A stretch of DNA of 64,000 bases from assembly GCF_900104675.1 (NCBI RefSeq), contig NZ_LT629944.1:828199-892198 (forward strand), in the 5' to 3' direction. Made by a program: the position numbers and the translations under genes. Below, in pieces: positions 25,180 to 33,905 of this stretch. Under the pieces are notes generated by a model, which worked only from the letters and a program-made list of their open reading frames with translations, searched no databases and was not told the DNA's origin. The DNA is from Angelakisella massiliensis (lineage in GTDB: Bacteria; Bacillota; Clostridia; Oscillospirales; Ruminococcaceae). The number at the start of each line of letters is the position of its first letter. Positions within the stretch are counted from its first letter, which is position 1.

Positions 25180-26466
25180 ATGGCCAGAAACGACGGAATC
25201 GACCGCACCTTTGCCCGTAACCAGGACTTGCCCACCCTTGATGATGTGGCGAAGGTGCAGGAGCATAACGAACGGGAAAAGGACAGCTACTCCAACCAGG
25301 ATATTGATACCACCCAAACCTACCGGAATATCCACTTCAAGGCTCCCACCGACAGCTATGCCGCTATGTTTGATCAGATGATTGCCGATGGTGTCATCTC
25401 CACTCGTGGTCTGAAAGCCGATGCGGTGAAATACGGGGAACTGATTTTTGATGTGAACTCCGCTTACTTTCACAATCACGGCGGATATGAATATGCCAAG
25501 CAATTCTACACCGACGCATACAAAGCTGCCGTAGAGATCGTGGGCGGTGAGCAGTATATCCTCTCTGCCGTCATGCACGCCGATGAGCGCAACCGAGCCA
25601 TGTCGGAAGCTCTGGGGCAGGATGTGTATCACTACCACCTTCATGTGGTCTATGTCCCGGTGGTGGAAAAACAGATTCTCTGGTCGAAGCGGTGCAAGGA
25701 TAAGTCCCTTGTAGGTACAGTCAAGGAGACCATTATGCAGGTCAGTCGCAGTAAAAAGTGGGAATCCAAAGTTGCTCTGGATGAACAGGGCAATCCGCTT
25801 CTGACCTCCAAGGGCAAGAAAGTTCTGCGGACATCGTACAGTGTCCTGCAAGACGATTTCTTCAACTATATGAAAGCTGCCGGATATACCGATGTGGAGC
25901 GTGGAGAGCGTGGCAGCACTGAAGAACATCTGACTGTGACCCAGTTCAAGGTGGCACAGGAGCAGCAGCGGTTGGAAGATGTGACCGCCCAAATCGCTCA
26001 GACAGAACAGGCGCTGGGCACCGCACAGGCTGCCGTTGAGAAAAAGCAGAAGGAACTGCAATCCCTGCAAAAGCAGACCAAAGAACAGCGCACTGCCGCC
26101 CTGACCGTACAGGAAATCCGCTCCATGGGGAAAAAGACGATCACCGGCAATATCACTCTGACCCCATCCGAGTGCAGCACACTCAAGGATTATGCGGTCA
26201 ATGGGATTCTTGCCAAGGCGGAAAACAGCCGTTTGGAAGAAAAACTGCAAAGCGCACAAAAAAGTGCCGCTGTCTGGAAACAGCGATATGAAAAGATTTA
26301 TGACAAGTACCAAGAACTGAAAAAGGAAGTCCAGCCATATCTGGACGCTGTCAAGCTCGCACCCGAAAAGGTGCGGGCTTTTCTTGATGCCATTTTGACC
26401 CGGACCCGGCAAACAAGGCAGCACGATCAGCCTGTCCACCGTAAGCCGCAGGATATAGAACTTTAA
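25180..26466 (+). CDS. MobV-family relaxase (plasmid recombination/mobilization protein)
   Basis: 428 residues. Motif I is recognisable (EHNEREKDSYSNQDID, near 28-43). The His-rich motif III region AVMHADERNRA...DVYHYHLHVVYVPV (near 130-160) supplies the metal-binding histidines of the Mob_Pre family. The C-terminal half (from about 250) is a long coiled coil (EQQRLEDVTAQIAQTEQALG onward). It would nick at oriT and pilot the element through a helper conjugation system. AAAGGAG precedes ATG 25180. Confidence 0.93.
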   Translation: MARNDGIDRTFARNQDLPTLDDVAKVQEHNEREKDSYSNQDIDTTQTYRNIHFKAPTDSYAAMFDQMIADGVISTRGLKADAVKYGELIFDVNSAYFHNHGGYEYAKQFYTDAYKAAVEIVGGEQYILSAVMHADERNRAMSEALGQDVYHYHLHVVYVPVVEKQILWSKRCKDKSLVGTVKETIMQVSRSKKWESKVALDEQGNPLLTSKGKKVLRTSYSVLQDDFFNYMKAAGYTDVERGERGSTEEHLTVTQFKVAQEQQRLEDVTAQIAQTEQALGTAQAAVEKKQKELQSLQKQTKEQRTAALTVQEIRSMGKKTITGNITLTPSECSTLKDYAVNGILAKAENSRLEEKLQSAQKSAAVWKQRYEKIYDKYQELKKEVQPYLDAVKLAPEKVRAFLDAILTRTRQTRQHDQPVHRKPQDIEL

Positions 26467-26483
26467 TTGATGGAGGAAACTGC

Positions 26484-26783
26484 ATGAGAAAACACAAAGA
26501 TTTTATGAGCGAACCCGACTATGGTTATATCGACATTGAAGCCTGCTTTGAACCTGTTTTTGAGCCGCCGTTGGAAACTCTGGAAGAATGGCGCAGATGG
26601 GAGGATGAACCCGAACCGACGCTGGAGAACACCTCGGTCTATGTCACAGAGCCGGATGGCATTCAATATTTTTACTGCGGCAATACCAGGATTCGGGTAT
26701 CCGAGCATTTCTCCCAGGCAGGCAAACCCATGGACAAGCTAATTGAAAATGTGGTCCAGTATGCTGCCCGCAACGCTGGATAA
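26484..26783 (+). CDS. TnpW-like small protein
   Basis: 99 residues, acidic N-terminal half (EPVFEPPLETLEEWRRWEDE). It ends in the block GNTRIRVSEHFSQAGKPMDK..IENVVQYAARNAG, which resembles the TnpW-type small proteins of Tn4451-like elements. GGAGG is 6 bp upstream of ATG. It lies between relaxase and recombinase, 17 bp after the relaxase stop. Function unknown. Confidence 0.6.
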   Translation: MRKHKDFMSEPDYGYIDIEACFEPVFEPPLETLEEWRRWEDEPEPTLENTSVYVTEPDGIQYFYCGNTRIRVSEHFSQAGKPMDKLIENVVQYAARNAG

Positions 26784-26806
26784 ACCCATTCCACAACAAA
26801 ATGTCG

Positions 26807-26861
26807 TTGAACCACACCCACGCTTACGGTATAATAAAAACAGAAGTATTGTAAGCGTGGG
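26807..26861 (+). promoter_or_regulatory. Recombinase promoter bracketed by an 11-bp inverted repeat
   Basis: -35 TTGAAC (26807-26812), a 17-bp spacer and a perfect -10 TATAAT (26830-26835). CCCACGCTTAC (26817-26827) and GTAAGCGTGGG (26851-26861) lie on each side of the -10 and the expected start point, as a dimeric repressor operator would. The left arm recurs alone at 5535-5545. Confidence 0.7.
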
Positions 26862-26890
26862 TTGTTTCGATTAGAAGGAGGATTTTTACC

Positions 26891-28498
26891 GTGAAACAAC
26901 CTTACAATACCGCACTCTATATGCGTCTCAGCCGTGACGACGAAAACTATGGCGACAGCGTGAGCATCGAGACCCAGCGCACCATTTTGCAGCAGTACGC
27001 AAAGGAACATGGCCTTTCGGTGTATGGCGAATATGTCGATGACGGATGGAGTGGAACGAACTTCGAGCGTCCCAGCTTTCAGCGGATGATGGATGATGTG
27101 GAGGCCGGAAAAGTCAACTGCATCGTTACTAAAGACCTCAGTCGCTTTGGCCGTGAACACGTGATGATGGACTACTATCTGGAATTTGTGTTCCCGGAAA
27201 AGCAAATCCGCTACATTGCCGTGGCTGAAAACGAGGACACCGAAAAAGGACTTTCGGATTTTGTGCCGTTCAAGAACCTTTTCAACGAATGGTTCGCAAA
27301 GGATACCAGCCGCAAGGTGAAAACGGCGCTCCGTGCCAAATTTGCTGCCGGAGAACGCACTTTTGCCTATGCGCCGCTGGGATACATCCGCCATCCCGAA
27401 ATCAAAAACACTTTAGCCATAGACGAAGAAACCCGCTGGATCATCGAGAAAATCTTTGACCTTGCACTTCATGGGGCGGGTGCAGCGAAAATCACCAAGA
27501 CCCTGATTGCAGAGAAAGTTCCGACTGCGGGCTGGCTCAATTATCAGCGGTATGGAACTTTCGCCAATATCTATGCCAATGCGCCGGAAGAAAAATCCTA
27601 TGCCTGGACGATCGCTCAGGTCAAAAGTATTCTGCAAGATGAAACCTACATCGGCAACAGTGTACACAATAAGCAGACCAATATCTCTTATAAAAACAAG
27701 AAAAAGGTGCGCAAGCCGAAAGAAGAATGGATTCGGGTGGAAAATACCCATGAGGCGATCATTAGCCGGGATGTGTTTGAGCAGGTACAAAAGCAGATCG
27801 CCAGCCGCAGGCGGCAGCAGAAGGATGCCACAACGCAGATTTTCGCCGGTCTTGTAAAATGTGCAGATTGTGGCTGGTCTATGCGCTTCGGCACGAACCG
27901 GCAGAACAAAACGCCGTACAGCCATTTCACTTGCAGCCAGTACGGACAGATGGGAACACAATGCTCGGCGCATTATATCCGCTATGACACGCTCTATGTC
28001 TATGTGCTGTCCAGAATCCAGTATTGGTCCCATCGGGCGCAGCTAAGCGAAGAAAAACTCTTGCAGCAGATTTTGAAAAACGGTGACCGGGAACGCATGA
28101 CCGCCGCTAAGCGTCAGGAATCCGAACTGCAACGAGCGGAAAAGCGCAAGGCAGAAGTGGACGGAAAATTCGTCCGAATGTACGAGGACTGGTCCGCCGG
28201 ACGCATCACCGAGTATAACTTCAATCTGCTGACGAAAAAGTACCAGGCAGAACAGCTGGAGCTGGAGGAAAAGATCAGCCGCTTGCAAGCGGAGCTGTCC
28301 GCAGAGCAGCAAACTGCCCTGGATGCCGAAAAGTGGGTCGCTCTCATCAAGCAGTACGCCAATCCCACAGAACTGACCGCTGAACTTCTCAATACCCTGA
28401 TTGAGAAGATTGTGATTCATGAGGCTACTAAAGGTGCGGATGGGATGCGAGATCAGGAGATTGAGATTTACTACCGATTTATCGGCAAAATTGATTAA
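26891..28498 (+). CDS. Large serine recombinase (TnpX-like) of mobile element 1
   Basis: 535 residues. The N-terminal resolvase domain carries the catalytic serine in LYMRLSRDD (Ser14) and the VTKDLSRFGRE and SIETQR motifs. A recombinase domain follows (about 180-290), then a zinc ribbon (CADCGWSMRF ... FTCSQYG ... TQCSAHY, near 320-355) and a C-terminal coiled coil (about 375-480) used for synapsis. The GTG start has AAGGAGG 9 bp upstream. It sits at the right end of the element and should excise and integrate it through the GAA crossover at 5500/28530. Confidence 0.95.
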   Translation: MKQPYNTALYMRLSRDDENYGDSVSIETQRTILQQYAKEHGLSVYGEYVDDGWSGTNFERPSFQRMMDDVEAGKVNCIVTKDLSRFGREHVMMDYYLEFVFPEKQIRYIAVAENEDTEKGLSDFVPFKNLFNEWFAKDTSRKVKTALRAKFAAGERTFAYAPLGYIRHPEIKNTLAIDEETRWIIEKIFDLALHGAGAAKITKTLIAEKVPTAGWLNYQRYGTFANIYANAPEEKSYAWTIAQVKSILQDETYIGNSVHNKQTNISYKNKKKVRKPKEEWIRVENTHEAIISRDVFEQVQKQIASRRRQQKDATTQIFAGLVKCADCGWSMRFGTNRQNKTPYSHFTCSQYGQMGTQCSAHYIRYDTLYVYVLSRIQYWSHRAQLSEEKLLQQILKNGDRERMTAAKRQESELQRAEKRKAEVDGKFVRMYEDWSAGRITEYNFNLLTKKYQAEQLELEEKISRLQAELSAEQQTALDAEKWVALIKQYANPTELTAELLNTLIEKIVIHEATKGADGMRDQEIEIYYRFIGKID

Positions 28499-28508
28499 CT
28501 TGCATCCA

Positions 28509-28528
28509 TATCCTTAACTATGGGAAAC
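28509..28528 (-). repeat. Right terminal arm (attR half) of mobile element 1
   Basis: TATCCTTAACTATGGGAAAC, the inverted partner (19 of 20) of 5503-5522. It is followed by A and the crossover GAA (28530-28532). Confidence 0.85.
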
Positions 28529-28529
28529 A

Positions 28530-29066
28530 GAAAAAACTTATCCGGATATTATCAGTGTGGTCAAAATGAGTGATCTGTATCAAATCAGCCTGGACCATCT
28601 GCTCAAGGAGGAGCATACCATGGGAAACTACCTTCATTATCTGGAGGAAAGCACCAATACTGTGCGCAGCAATAAAAAGAAAGGAAACATCATCCTCATT
28701 GCCGCCTATCTTGTGATCTGGGCCACGGCCATCCTGGTGTTCTGGTTTTTCACAGAGGGTTCCGACGCCATGGGATACAGCCTGATGTTTCTGTGGATCC
28801 TGCTTCCGGCGGCCACCTTTTTCTTTTCCGCGGCAATGGGAAAAAACCGCTGTTGGGGGCGGTGGAGCTGGCTGGCCCCCATCCCATTTGGAATCCTGTA
28901 TATGCTGGGGGAATACGCCACCTTCAGCGCCGCCAATATGGCCGCTTTCAGCAAAATAAACCCGCCCCATTGGGAGATGATCCCCATAGGAGGGGCCATT
29001 TCAGCCGCCGGGCTGGCGATTGGATGGGCAGTGAGCCTGATGGGGAGAGGGAAAAAAGAAGGATAA
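28530..29066 (+). pseudogene. 3' fragment of the interrupted XRE-family membrane regulator
   Basis: It continues the frame broken at 5502: KTYPDIISVVKMSDLYQISL...DHLLKEE is the standard link after an XRE domain in this family. Four predicted membrane segments follow (IILIAAYLVIWATAILVFWF; a second from LMFLWILLPAATFFF; a third from WLAPIPFGILYML; a fourth from IGGAISAAGLAIGWAV). A separate short product from ATG 28620 is possible. It restores to a complete gene if element 1 excises precisely. Confidence 0.88.
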
Positions 29067-29110
29067 AGGGATTTTCAGAACCAGCTTTATTTTAAGACAT
29101 TTGCAAGAAA

Positions 29111-29160
29111 AAACGAAAATCCGCCGGACACAGCAGCCTGTATCCGGCGGATTTTCGTTT
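29111..29160. terminator. Bidirectional terminator
   Basis: An 18-bp stem, AAACGAAAATCCGCCGGA (29111-29128) against TCCGGCGGATTTTCGTTT (29143-29160), flanked by A- and T-rich sequence. It serves both the XRE gene (plus) and the dehydrogenase (minus). Confidence 0.85.
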
Positions 29161-29200
29161 GTTTGGTATTTTGTGTATGTATGAAGGAAGAAAGCAAATG

Positions 29201-30280
29201 TTACAGCTGCGCCAGCTTCCGGCAGATGGCCTGACCCATACCAGTGGTAGTGCCGCTGCCGCCCAAATCGGGGGTGACGGCCTCCTTGTCGGTCAGTACC
29301 GCCGTCATAGCCTGAGCCAGCTCATCGGCGGCCCGGACACCGGCGGCGTCCCCTTTCTTGTTGGCCAGCCAGGAGAGCATCATCCGGGCGGATTCTATCA
29401 TGGCGAAGGGATTGGCGATATTCCTGCCGGCGATATCGGGGGCGGAGCCGTGGGTGGCCTGGGCCATACAGTAATCAGGACCCACGCAGAGGCCGGGAGC
29501 CATCCCCAATCCTCCCACCAGTCCGGCGGCCTCATCGGAAAGGATATCGCCGAACATATTGGTGGTGACCACTACATCAAATCGGGTGGGGTCCATGAGC
29601 ATCTTCATGGCAAAGGTGTCCACCACCACTGTTTCCAGTGTGATGTCCGGATACTCCGTCGCCACCTCACGGCAGGCGTCCAGAAACAGGCCGCAGCCCA
29701 GCTTGAACACCGTATTTTTATGGACGGCGGTGACCTTCTTCATGCCGCCCCGCTGACGGGCCAGCTCAAAGGCGGTGCGGGCCGCCATGGAGGAATTGCG
29801 CCGGGTGATGACCCGGAGGGAAAGGGCCATGTCAGGCGTGGGCATACAATCGCTGGTGCCCTTATACATATTCCGGTCCGGCTGGAAGCCCTCGTTATTT
29901 TCCCGGACAATGATCAGATCGGTTTTGGGGTTGATGCAGGACACTCCCGGATATGCCTTGGCGGGCCGGATGTTGCTCACCAGATCATAGTTCCGCCGGA
30001 GGATGGGATGGGGATTGACGCAGTTGGGGTCCTTGGGGTAGGCCATATGGCCAATGGGTCCCAGAATCCAGCCGTCCAGGGTGTAGAGGGTCTCCAGCAC
30101 CTGGGGCAGAAGGGAATTGCCATGCTCCACAAAGGAACGGTATCCGATGGGAAGGGGCACCCACTCAATACGCACTTCCGGATGACGGGCAACCGCCGCT
30201 TTGACAGCCTCCACCGCCACCGGTACGATCTCCAGACCGATATCGTCTCCATCCAAAACGCCAATGCGATATTCCGCCAT
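29201..30280 (-). CDS. Isocitrate/isopropylmalate-type dehydrogenase (tartrate dehydrogenase-like)
   Basis: 359 residues from ATG 30280. This is an NAD-dependent beta-decarboxylating dehydrogenase. It has the N-terminal IGVLDGDDIGLEIVP, the RENNEGF phosphorylation-loop equivalent, the metal-binding NMFGDILSDEAAGLVGGLGM (two Asp), and the NAD loop THGSAPDIAGRNIANPFAM. The loop and the isolated position, away from leu or TCA genes, fit tartrate dehydrogenase or a related hydroxy-acid enzyme; the exact substrate cannot be read from sequence. A divergent LysR gene probably controls it. Confidence 0.85.
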   Translation of the reverse strand: MAEYRIGVLDGDDIGLEIVPVAVEAVKAAVARHPEVRIEWVPLPIGYRSFVEHGNSLLPQVLETLYTLDGWILGPIGHMAYPKDPNCVNPHPILRRNYDLVSNIRPAKAYPGVSCINPKTDLIIVRENNEGFQPDRNMYKGTSDCMPTPDMALSLRVITRRNSSMAARTAFELARQRGGMKKVTAVHKNTVFKLGCGLFLDACREVATEYPDITLETVVVDTFAMKMLMDPTRFDVVVTTNMFGDILSDEAAGLVGGLGMAPGLCVGPDYCMAQATHGSAPDIAGRNIANPFAMIESARMMLSWLANKKGDAAGVRAADELAQAMTAVLTDKEAVTPDLGGSGTTTGMGQAICRKLAQL

Positions 30281-30374
30281 TTCATCATCCCTGCCTTTCT
30301 GCCCATCAGCATAGCAGAATCCTCTTTTCCCCGCAAGAGCGGCTGTTTCGGCTCTTGCTTTTATCGGCATTTTT

Positions 30375-30395
30375 CTGATAAAATAAGATTATCAG
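30375..30395. promoter_or_regulatory. LysR-type binding site between divergent genes
   Basis: CTGATAA (30375-30381), 7-bp spacer, TTATCAG (30389-30395): an inverted repeat with the T-N11-A spacing of LysR boxes, in the 207-bp gap between the dehydrogenase and the LysR gene. More ATCAG/CTGAT half-sites follow toward 30460. Confidence 0.65.
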
Positions 30396-30487
30396 TTATT
30401 GATTTTTTCTCAGATAATCTCAGTTTACTGATTTTCCTGATCAAAGTTTCAGATCAAAAAATTTATGCAGTCAGGAGGTGTTGGTCT

Positions 30488-31408
30488 GTGCGCTCCGAAG
30501 CTCTCGCTGTTTTTATCGCCATTGCCCAATGCCGCAGTCTGGCGGGAGCCGCCCGGGTCTGTCATCTTTCCCAGCCTGCTGTCAGCTCCATCCTGGCGGG
30601 GCTGGAGGAGGAAACCGGCTGCCGCCTGGTGGAACGGAAAAGCCGGCAGCGCACCCCCCTGGAACTGACCCGCAGCGGAGAGATCTTTCTGGCCTACGCC
30701 CAGTCTGCCCAAACTTTGGAGCAGCAGATGCGGGAGGAGCTTTCGGCGCTGCATGAACAGCAAACAACATTGATCCTGGGCAGCGGCCCTACCAGCAGCG
30801 CCCTGCTGCTGCCTCGTCTGACCCAATTGTTCCGCCGGCGCTTTCCCCATATTCCCCTGGTGGGAAAAGCCTGTCCCAGCTCCGCTGATGTTTATGACCT
30901 GCTGACCCAGGGGGGCTGCTGCTTCGGCCTGACCAGCTATCTGCCTCAGGAGGACCGCTTCGGCCTTCATCCCCTGCTGCGGGACCCCTTTGTACTGGTG
31001 GTTCCCCGGTCCATTTCCCTCCCCCGCACCATCTCCTGCCGGGAACTGCTCAGCTTGCCCCTGATCCTTCGGGAGGAGGGCTGCTACAGCCTCCAGCTGC
31101 TCAGGGAAAAATTGGAGGAGCTGGGGCACAGCACAGGGGAACTGAATGTGGTCCTTCAGGTATTCGGCAACAGCGCCGTCAAACAGGCGGCGGCCATGGG
31201 CATGGGATGCGGCTTTGTGGCGGCCAGCTCCATCCTGCCGGAGGACCGGAACTTTCGCCAGGTGGCGGTATCGGACCTGACCCTGGAACGGTGGATCTAC
31301 CTGACCTGGTACCGTCAGCGGGAGCGCACGGCCCAGGAGGAAACCTTTTTCCGTTTCGCTTCCTCCCCCACCACCGCCAAAGCATTGTCCACCGCTTCCC
31401 TGAAATAA
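30488..31408 (+). CDS. LysR-family transcriptional regulator
   Basis: 306 residues from GTG 30488 (AGGAGGTG 7 bp upstream). The N-terminal winged HTH is MRSEALAVFIAIAQCRSLAG, then AARVCHLSQPAVSSILAGLE. A periplasmic-binding-like effector domain follows from about residue 90 (LILGSGPTSSALLLPRLTQL). It is divergent from the dehydrogenase gene, the usual layout for a LysR regulator and its target; the effector is probably a hydroxy acid. Confidence 0.9.
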   Translation: MRSEALAVFIAIAQCRSLAGAARVCHLSQPAVSSILAGLEEETGCRLVERKSRQRTPLELTRSGEIFLAYAQSAQTLEQQMREELSALHEQQTTLILGSGPTSSALLLPRLTQLFRRRFPHIPLVGKACPSSADVYDLLTQGGCCFGLTSYLPQEDRFGLHPLLRDPFVLVVPRSISLPRTISCRELLSLPLILREEGCYSLQLLREKLEELGHSTGELNVVLQVFGNSAVKQAAAMGMGCGFVAASSILPEDRNFRQVAVSDLTLERWIYLTWYRQRERTAQEETFFRFASSPTTAKALSTASLK

Positions 31409-31596
31409 AGGGCACAGCGCTGCTTAAAAAAGAAAAATCAGTTACTCATCCCAGGGGCGGACCAGCACAGCTGCTCACCGCCTCATTCCCCACCGATTCA
31501 ACTCGTGGGCTTTCCGCCGCAACGAAGGCGGTTTTTCAAACTGGACGGACACAAAGGCAGCCCTTTCCAGCGGCTGATCACAAGGAGGTTTTTGTC

Positions 31597-33243
31597 ATGA
31601 GCGGACCTTTTTCTCTGGGCATCGATTATGGCACCCTGTCGGTGCGGACAGTGGTGGTGGATATGACAGACGGCCGGGAGGTATCCTCCGCGGTCTATGA
31701 GTATCCCCATGGGGTGATGGACCGGGTATTGCCCGACGGCACCCCTCTTCCCGACGGCTTCGCCCTGGCCCACCCCCAGGATTATCTGGATGGGCTGACC
31801 GACACCGTCCGCCGGGCACTGGCCGCAAGCGGGGTAAACGGAGGGGAAATCATCGGCATCGGGGTGGACGCCACCTCCGCTTCCCTCATCCCATTGGACG
31901 AAAACCTTGCCCCCCTGTGCCTGGATCAGCGGTACGCCGGCCATCCTCACAGCTACATCAAGCTGTGGAAGCATCACGGGGCGGAACCTCAGGCCAAGAT
32001 GCTGCGGCAGACCGCTCTGGAGCGGGGAGAAGACTGGCTCTCCCTGTGCGGCGGGGATATCCGGTGTGAATCCCTGCTGCCAAAAATCGTGGAAACCGCC
32101 CAGGAGGACCCGGAGGTCTATGATGCCGCCGCTGTTTTTGTGGAGATTGGGGACTGGCTGGTAAGCCATCTCACCAGCAAACCGGTGCGCAGCCTGCAAA
32201 TGGCGGGATCCAACTGCTTCTATCACCTGGAAAAGGGATATCCCAGCGAAGAATTTCTCAAAGCCGCTTTTCCCCATCTGCCGCCGGTGACCCGAAAAAT
32301 GACCGGCACTTTGGTCCCGGTGGGCAGCTCCGCGGGGGGACTGGCCCCGGAAGTGGCGGAGGCCCTGGGCCTTCCGGCGGGAATCCCTGTTTCGGCTCCC
32401 CATATCGACGCCCATACCGCCGCCCTGGGCTGCGGCGCCAGCCAGGAGGGGGACCTGACAGCTGTGCTGGGTACCAGCGCCTGCTATCTTCTCAATTCCG
32501 CCTCCCCCAACGGCGCGCCGGGGATCTACAGCACCTTCTGGGAGGCCAATGCCCCCGGCTGGTACGGTCTGGAAGGGGGACAATCGGCGGTAGGGGACGG
32601 TCTTGCGTGGTTTGTGGAACAGTGCGTTCCTGCCGCCGTTACCAGGGAGGCGGCGGAGCGGGGGCTTTCCGTCCATACGCTGCTGACGGAGAAAGCCGCT
32701 GGGCTGGCTCCGGGGGAAAGCGGCCTGCTGGCCCTGGACTGGTGGAATGGCGTCCGTTCCCCCTTGATGGACCCCACCCTGCGGGGGGTGGTAGTGGGAC
32801 TGTCCCTCCATACCCGCCCGGAAGAGCTGTACCGGGCTTTTCTGGAGGCCATCTGCTTCGGCGCCCGGCGGATCATCGACTGCTGTGAAACGGCGGGTCA
32901 CCCGGTCAAACGGATCTTTGCCGCCGGAGGCATCGCCGCCAAAAACCCCCTGATGATGCAGCTGCTGGCGGATATCTGCGGCAGGCCGGTACGGGTCTGC
33001 GCTTCCGCTCAAACCTGCGCTCTGGGCAGCGCCATTCTGGGAGCTTCCGCCGCCCGGCCCGGAACCTTTTCTCAGCTGATCGGTCAAATGGCTTCTCCTG
33101 TTGTTTCCATCTACCAGCCACAGCCGGAGGCGGTGAAGGTATACGAGGACCTTTACCGGCAGTATCTTGACCTTTCGGAATTTCTGTGCCGTCCCCAAAG
33201 TCCGCTGCGGCAGATTTCTTCTTTGAAAAAAGATTGTTTATAA
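31597..33243 (+). CDS. FGGY-family carbohydrate kinase, ribulokinase-like
   Basis: 548 residues from ATG 31597 (AAGGAGGT 7 bp upstream). The N-terminus SLGIDYGTLSVRTVVVD is the FGGY ATPase phosphate-1 motif. The YEYPHGVMD and LAHPQDYLDGL segments and the length (AraB is about 550-565) point to L-ribulokinase or a close relative. The second domain has LGTSACYLLNS and GLSLHTRPEELYRAFLEAI (FGGY signature 2) and IFAAGGIAAKNPLMMQLLAD. No isomerase or transporter lies next to it, so the sugar cannot be fixed. Confidence 0.85.
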   Translation: MSGPFSLGIDYGTLSVRTVVVDMTDGREVSSAVYEYPHGVMDRVLPDGTPLPDGFALAHPQDYLDGLTDTVRRALAASGVNGGEIIGIGVDATSASLIPLDENLAPLCLDQRYAGHPHSYIKLWKHHGAEPQAKMLRQTALERGEDWLSLCGGDIRCESLLPKIVETAQEDPEVYDAAAVFVEIGDWLVSHLTSKPVRSLQMAGSNCFYHLEKGYPSEEFLKAAFPHLPPVTRKMTGTLVPVGSSAGGLAPEVAEALGLPAGIPVSAPHIDAHTAALGCGASQEGDLTAVLGTSACYLLNSASPNGAPGIYSTFWEANAPGWYGLEGGQSAVGDGLAWFVEQCVPAAVTREAAERGLSVHTLLTEKAAGLAPGESGLLALDWWNGVRSPLMDPTLRGVVVGLSLHTRPEELYRAFLEAICFGARRIIDCCETAGHPVKRIFAAGGIAAKNPLMMQLLADICGRPVRVCASAQTCALGSAILGASAARPGTFSQLIGQMASPVVSIYQPQPEAVKVYEDLYRQYLDLSEFLCRPQSPLRQISSLKKDCL

Positions 33244-33360
33244 AGCTTTGCCCCATCCCACAGGAGCAGAAAAGGGGCCTGATTTTTGGCCCCTCACCTG
33301 CAAAGGACACGGGGAGCGATACCGGCAAGCATTTTATTCTCGATTCGTGTACTGAAACCA

Positions 33361-33403
33361 AAATCCCCGGGCGGAAACCATAGCAGCTTCTGCCCGGGGA
33401 TTT
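33361..33403. terminator. Terminator-like hairpin, left copy flanking the structured repeat array
   Basis: AAATCCCCGGGCGGAA pairs imperfectly with TTCTGCCCGGGGATTT, a 43-bp hairpin with A- and T-tracts at its ends. A near copy (37 of 43 positions) lies at 33906-33948 on the other side of the repeat array. Confidence 0.65.
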
Positions 33404-33905
33404 CAGACTGTAGGAAAACCTGTTTCCAAGAAAAAACAAAATTCAAAACCATAAAAATCAGGACATGTGCCTGATTTTTATACCTCGACCCGCGCCCACT
33501 GGGGCGCGAAACCGGGGGTATCGCCGCTGGTTTCGTCAGGAACCTGCGGCGTATCCAGGGGGACTGGGTCCCCCTGGAAGTGTGCCGAACCCCTTCGGCA
33601 CACTCAGAGGGACATGCGCCTGATTTTTATACCTCGACCCGCGCCCACTGGGGCGCGAAACCGGGGGTATCGCCGCTGGTTTCGCCAGGAACCTGCGGCG
33701 TATCCAGGGGGACTGGGTCCCCCTGGAAGTGTGCCGAACCCCTTCGGCACACTCAGAGGGACATGCGCCTGATTTTTATACCTCGACCCGCGCCCACTGG
33801 GGCGCGAAACCGGGGGTATCGCCGCTGGTTTCGCCAGGAACCTGCGGCGTATCCAGGGGGTATGGGATACCCCCTGGAAGCATGTCGAACTTTTTCGACA
33901 TGCTC
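33404..33905 (+). repeat. Structured repeat C, locus 1, with a threefold 149-bp tandem core
   Basis: It begins CAGACTGTAGG and holds consecutive hairpins. The first is ATAAAAATCAGG/CCTGATTTTTAT. The others are CGCGCCC/GGGCGCG, a long imperfect stem near CGCCGCTGGTT/AACCTGCGGCG, CCAGGGGGAC/GTCCCCCTGG and GTGTGCCGAA/TTCGGCACAC. The unit from CTGATTTTTA (33471, 33620, 33769) repeats with an exact 149-bp period. The third unit has different but still pairing stems (GCATGTCGAA/TTCGACATGC). A single-unit version would be about 204 bp, the size of the copy at 62450-62652. Confidence 0.88.

Larger units (their letters stand above)
5503..28529 (+). mobile_element. Mobile element 1: Tn4451-like mobilizable element with large serine recombinase (about 23.0 kb)
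   Basis: The boundaries follow from the split XRE gene: the host sequence is continuous across GAA (5500-5502 and 28530-28532). The ends carry 20-bp inverted arms, GTTTCACATAGTTAAGGATA at the left and the complement with one mismatch at the right (28509-28528). The element carries a serine recombinase at its right end, a TnpW-like gene, a MobV relaxase, primase/helicase, a sigma-like protein and a 13-kb defence operon. It has no conjugation machinery, so transfer would need a helper. Confidence 0.92.

Noticed and set aside
24804-25220. 138-codon frame upstream of the relaxase
   Set aside because: No ribosome site, low-complexity sequence, and it spans the candidate oriT hairpin; it overlaps the end of one gene and the start of the next.
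29159-30487. Upstream extension of the LysR frame to 749 codons
   Set aside because: The extension is antisense to the dehydrogenase; GTG 30488 has a strong ribosome site and starts the standard LysR domain.
31498-33198. 566-codon frame antisense to the FGGY kinase
   Set aside because: Gly/Arg/Gln-rich shadow frame; the plus strand has a clear kinase with motifs and a ribosome site.
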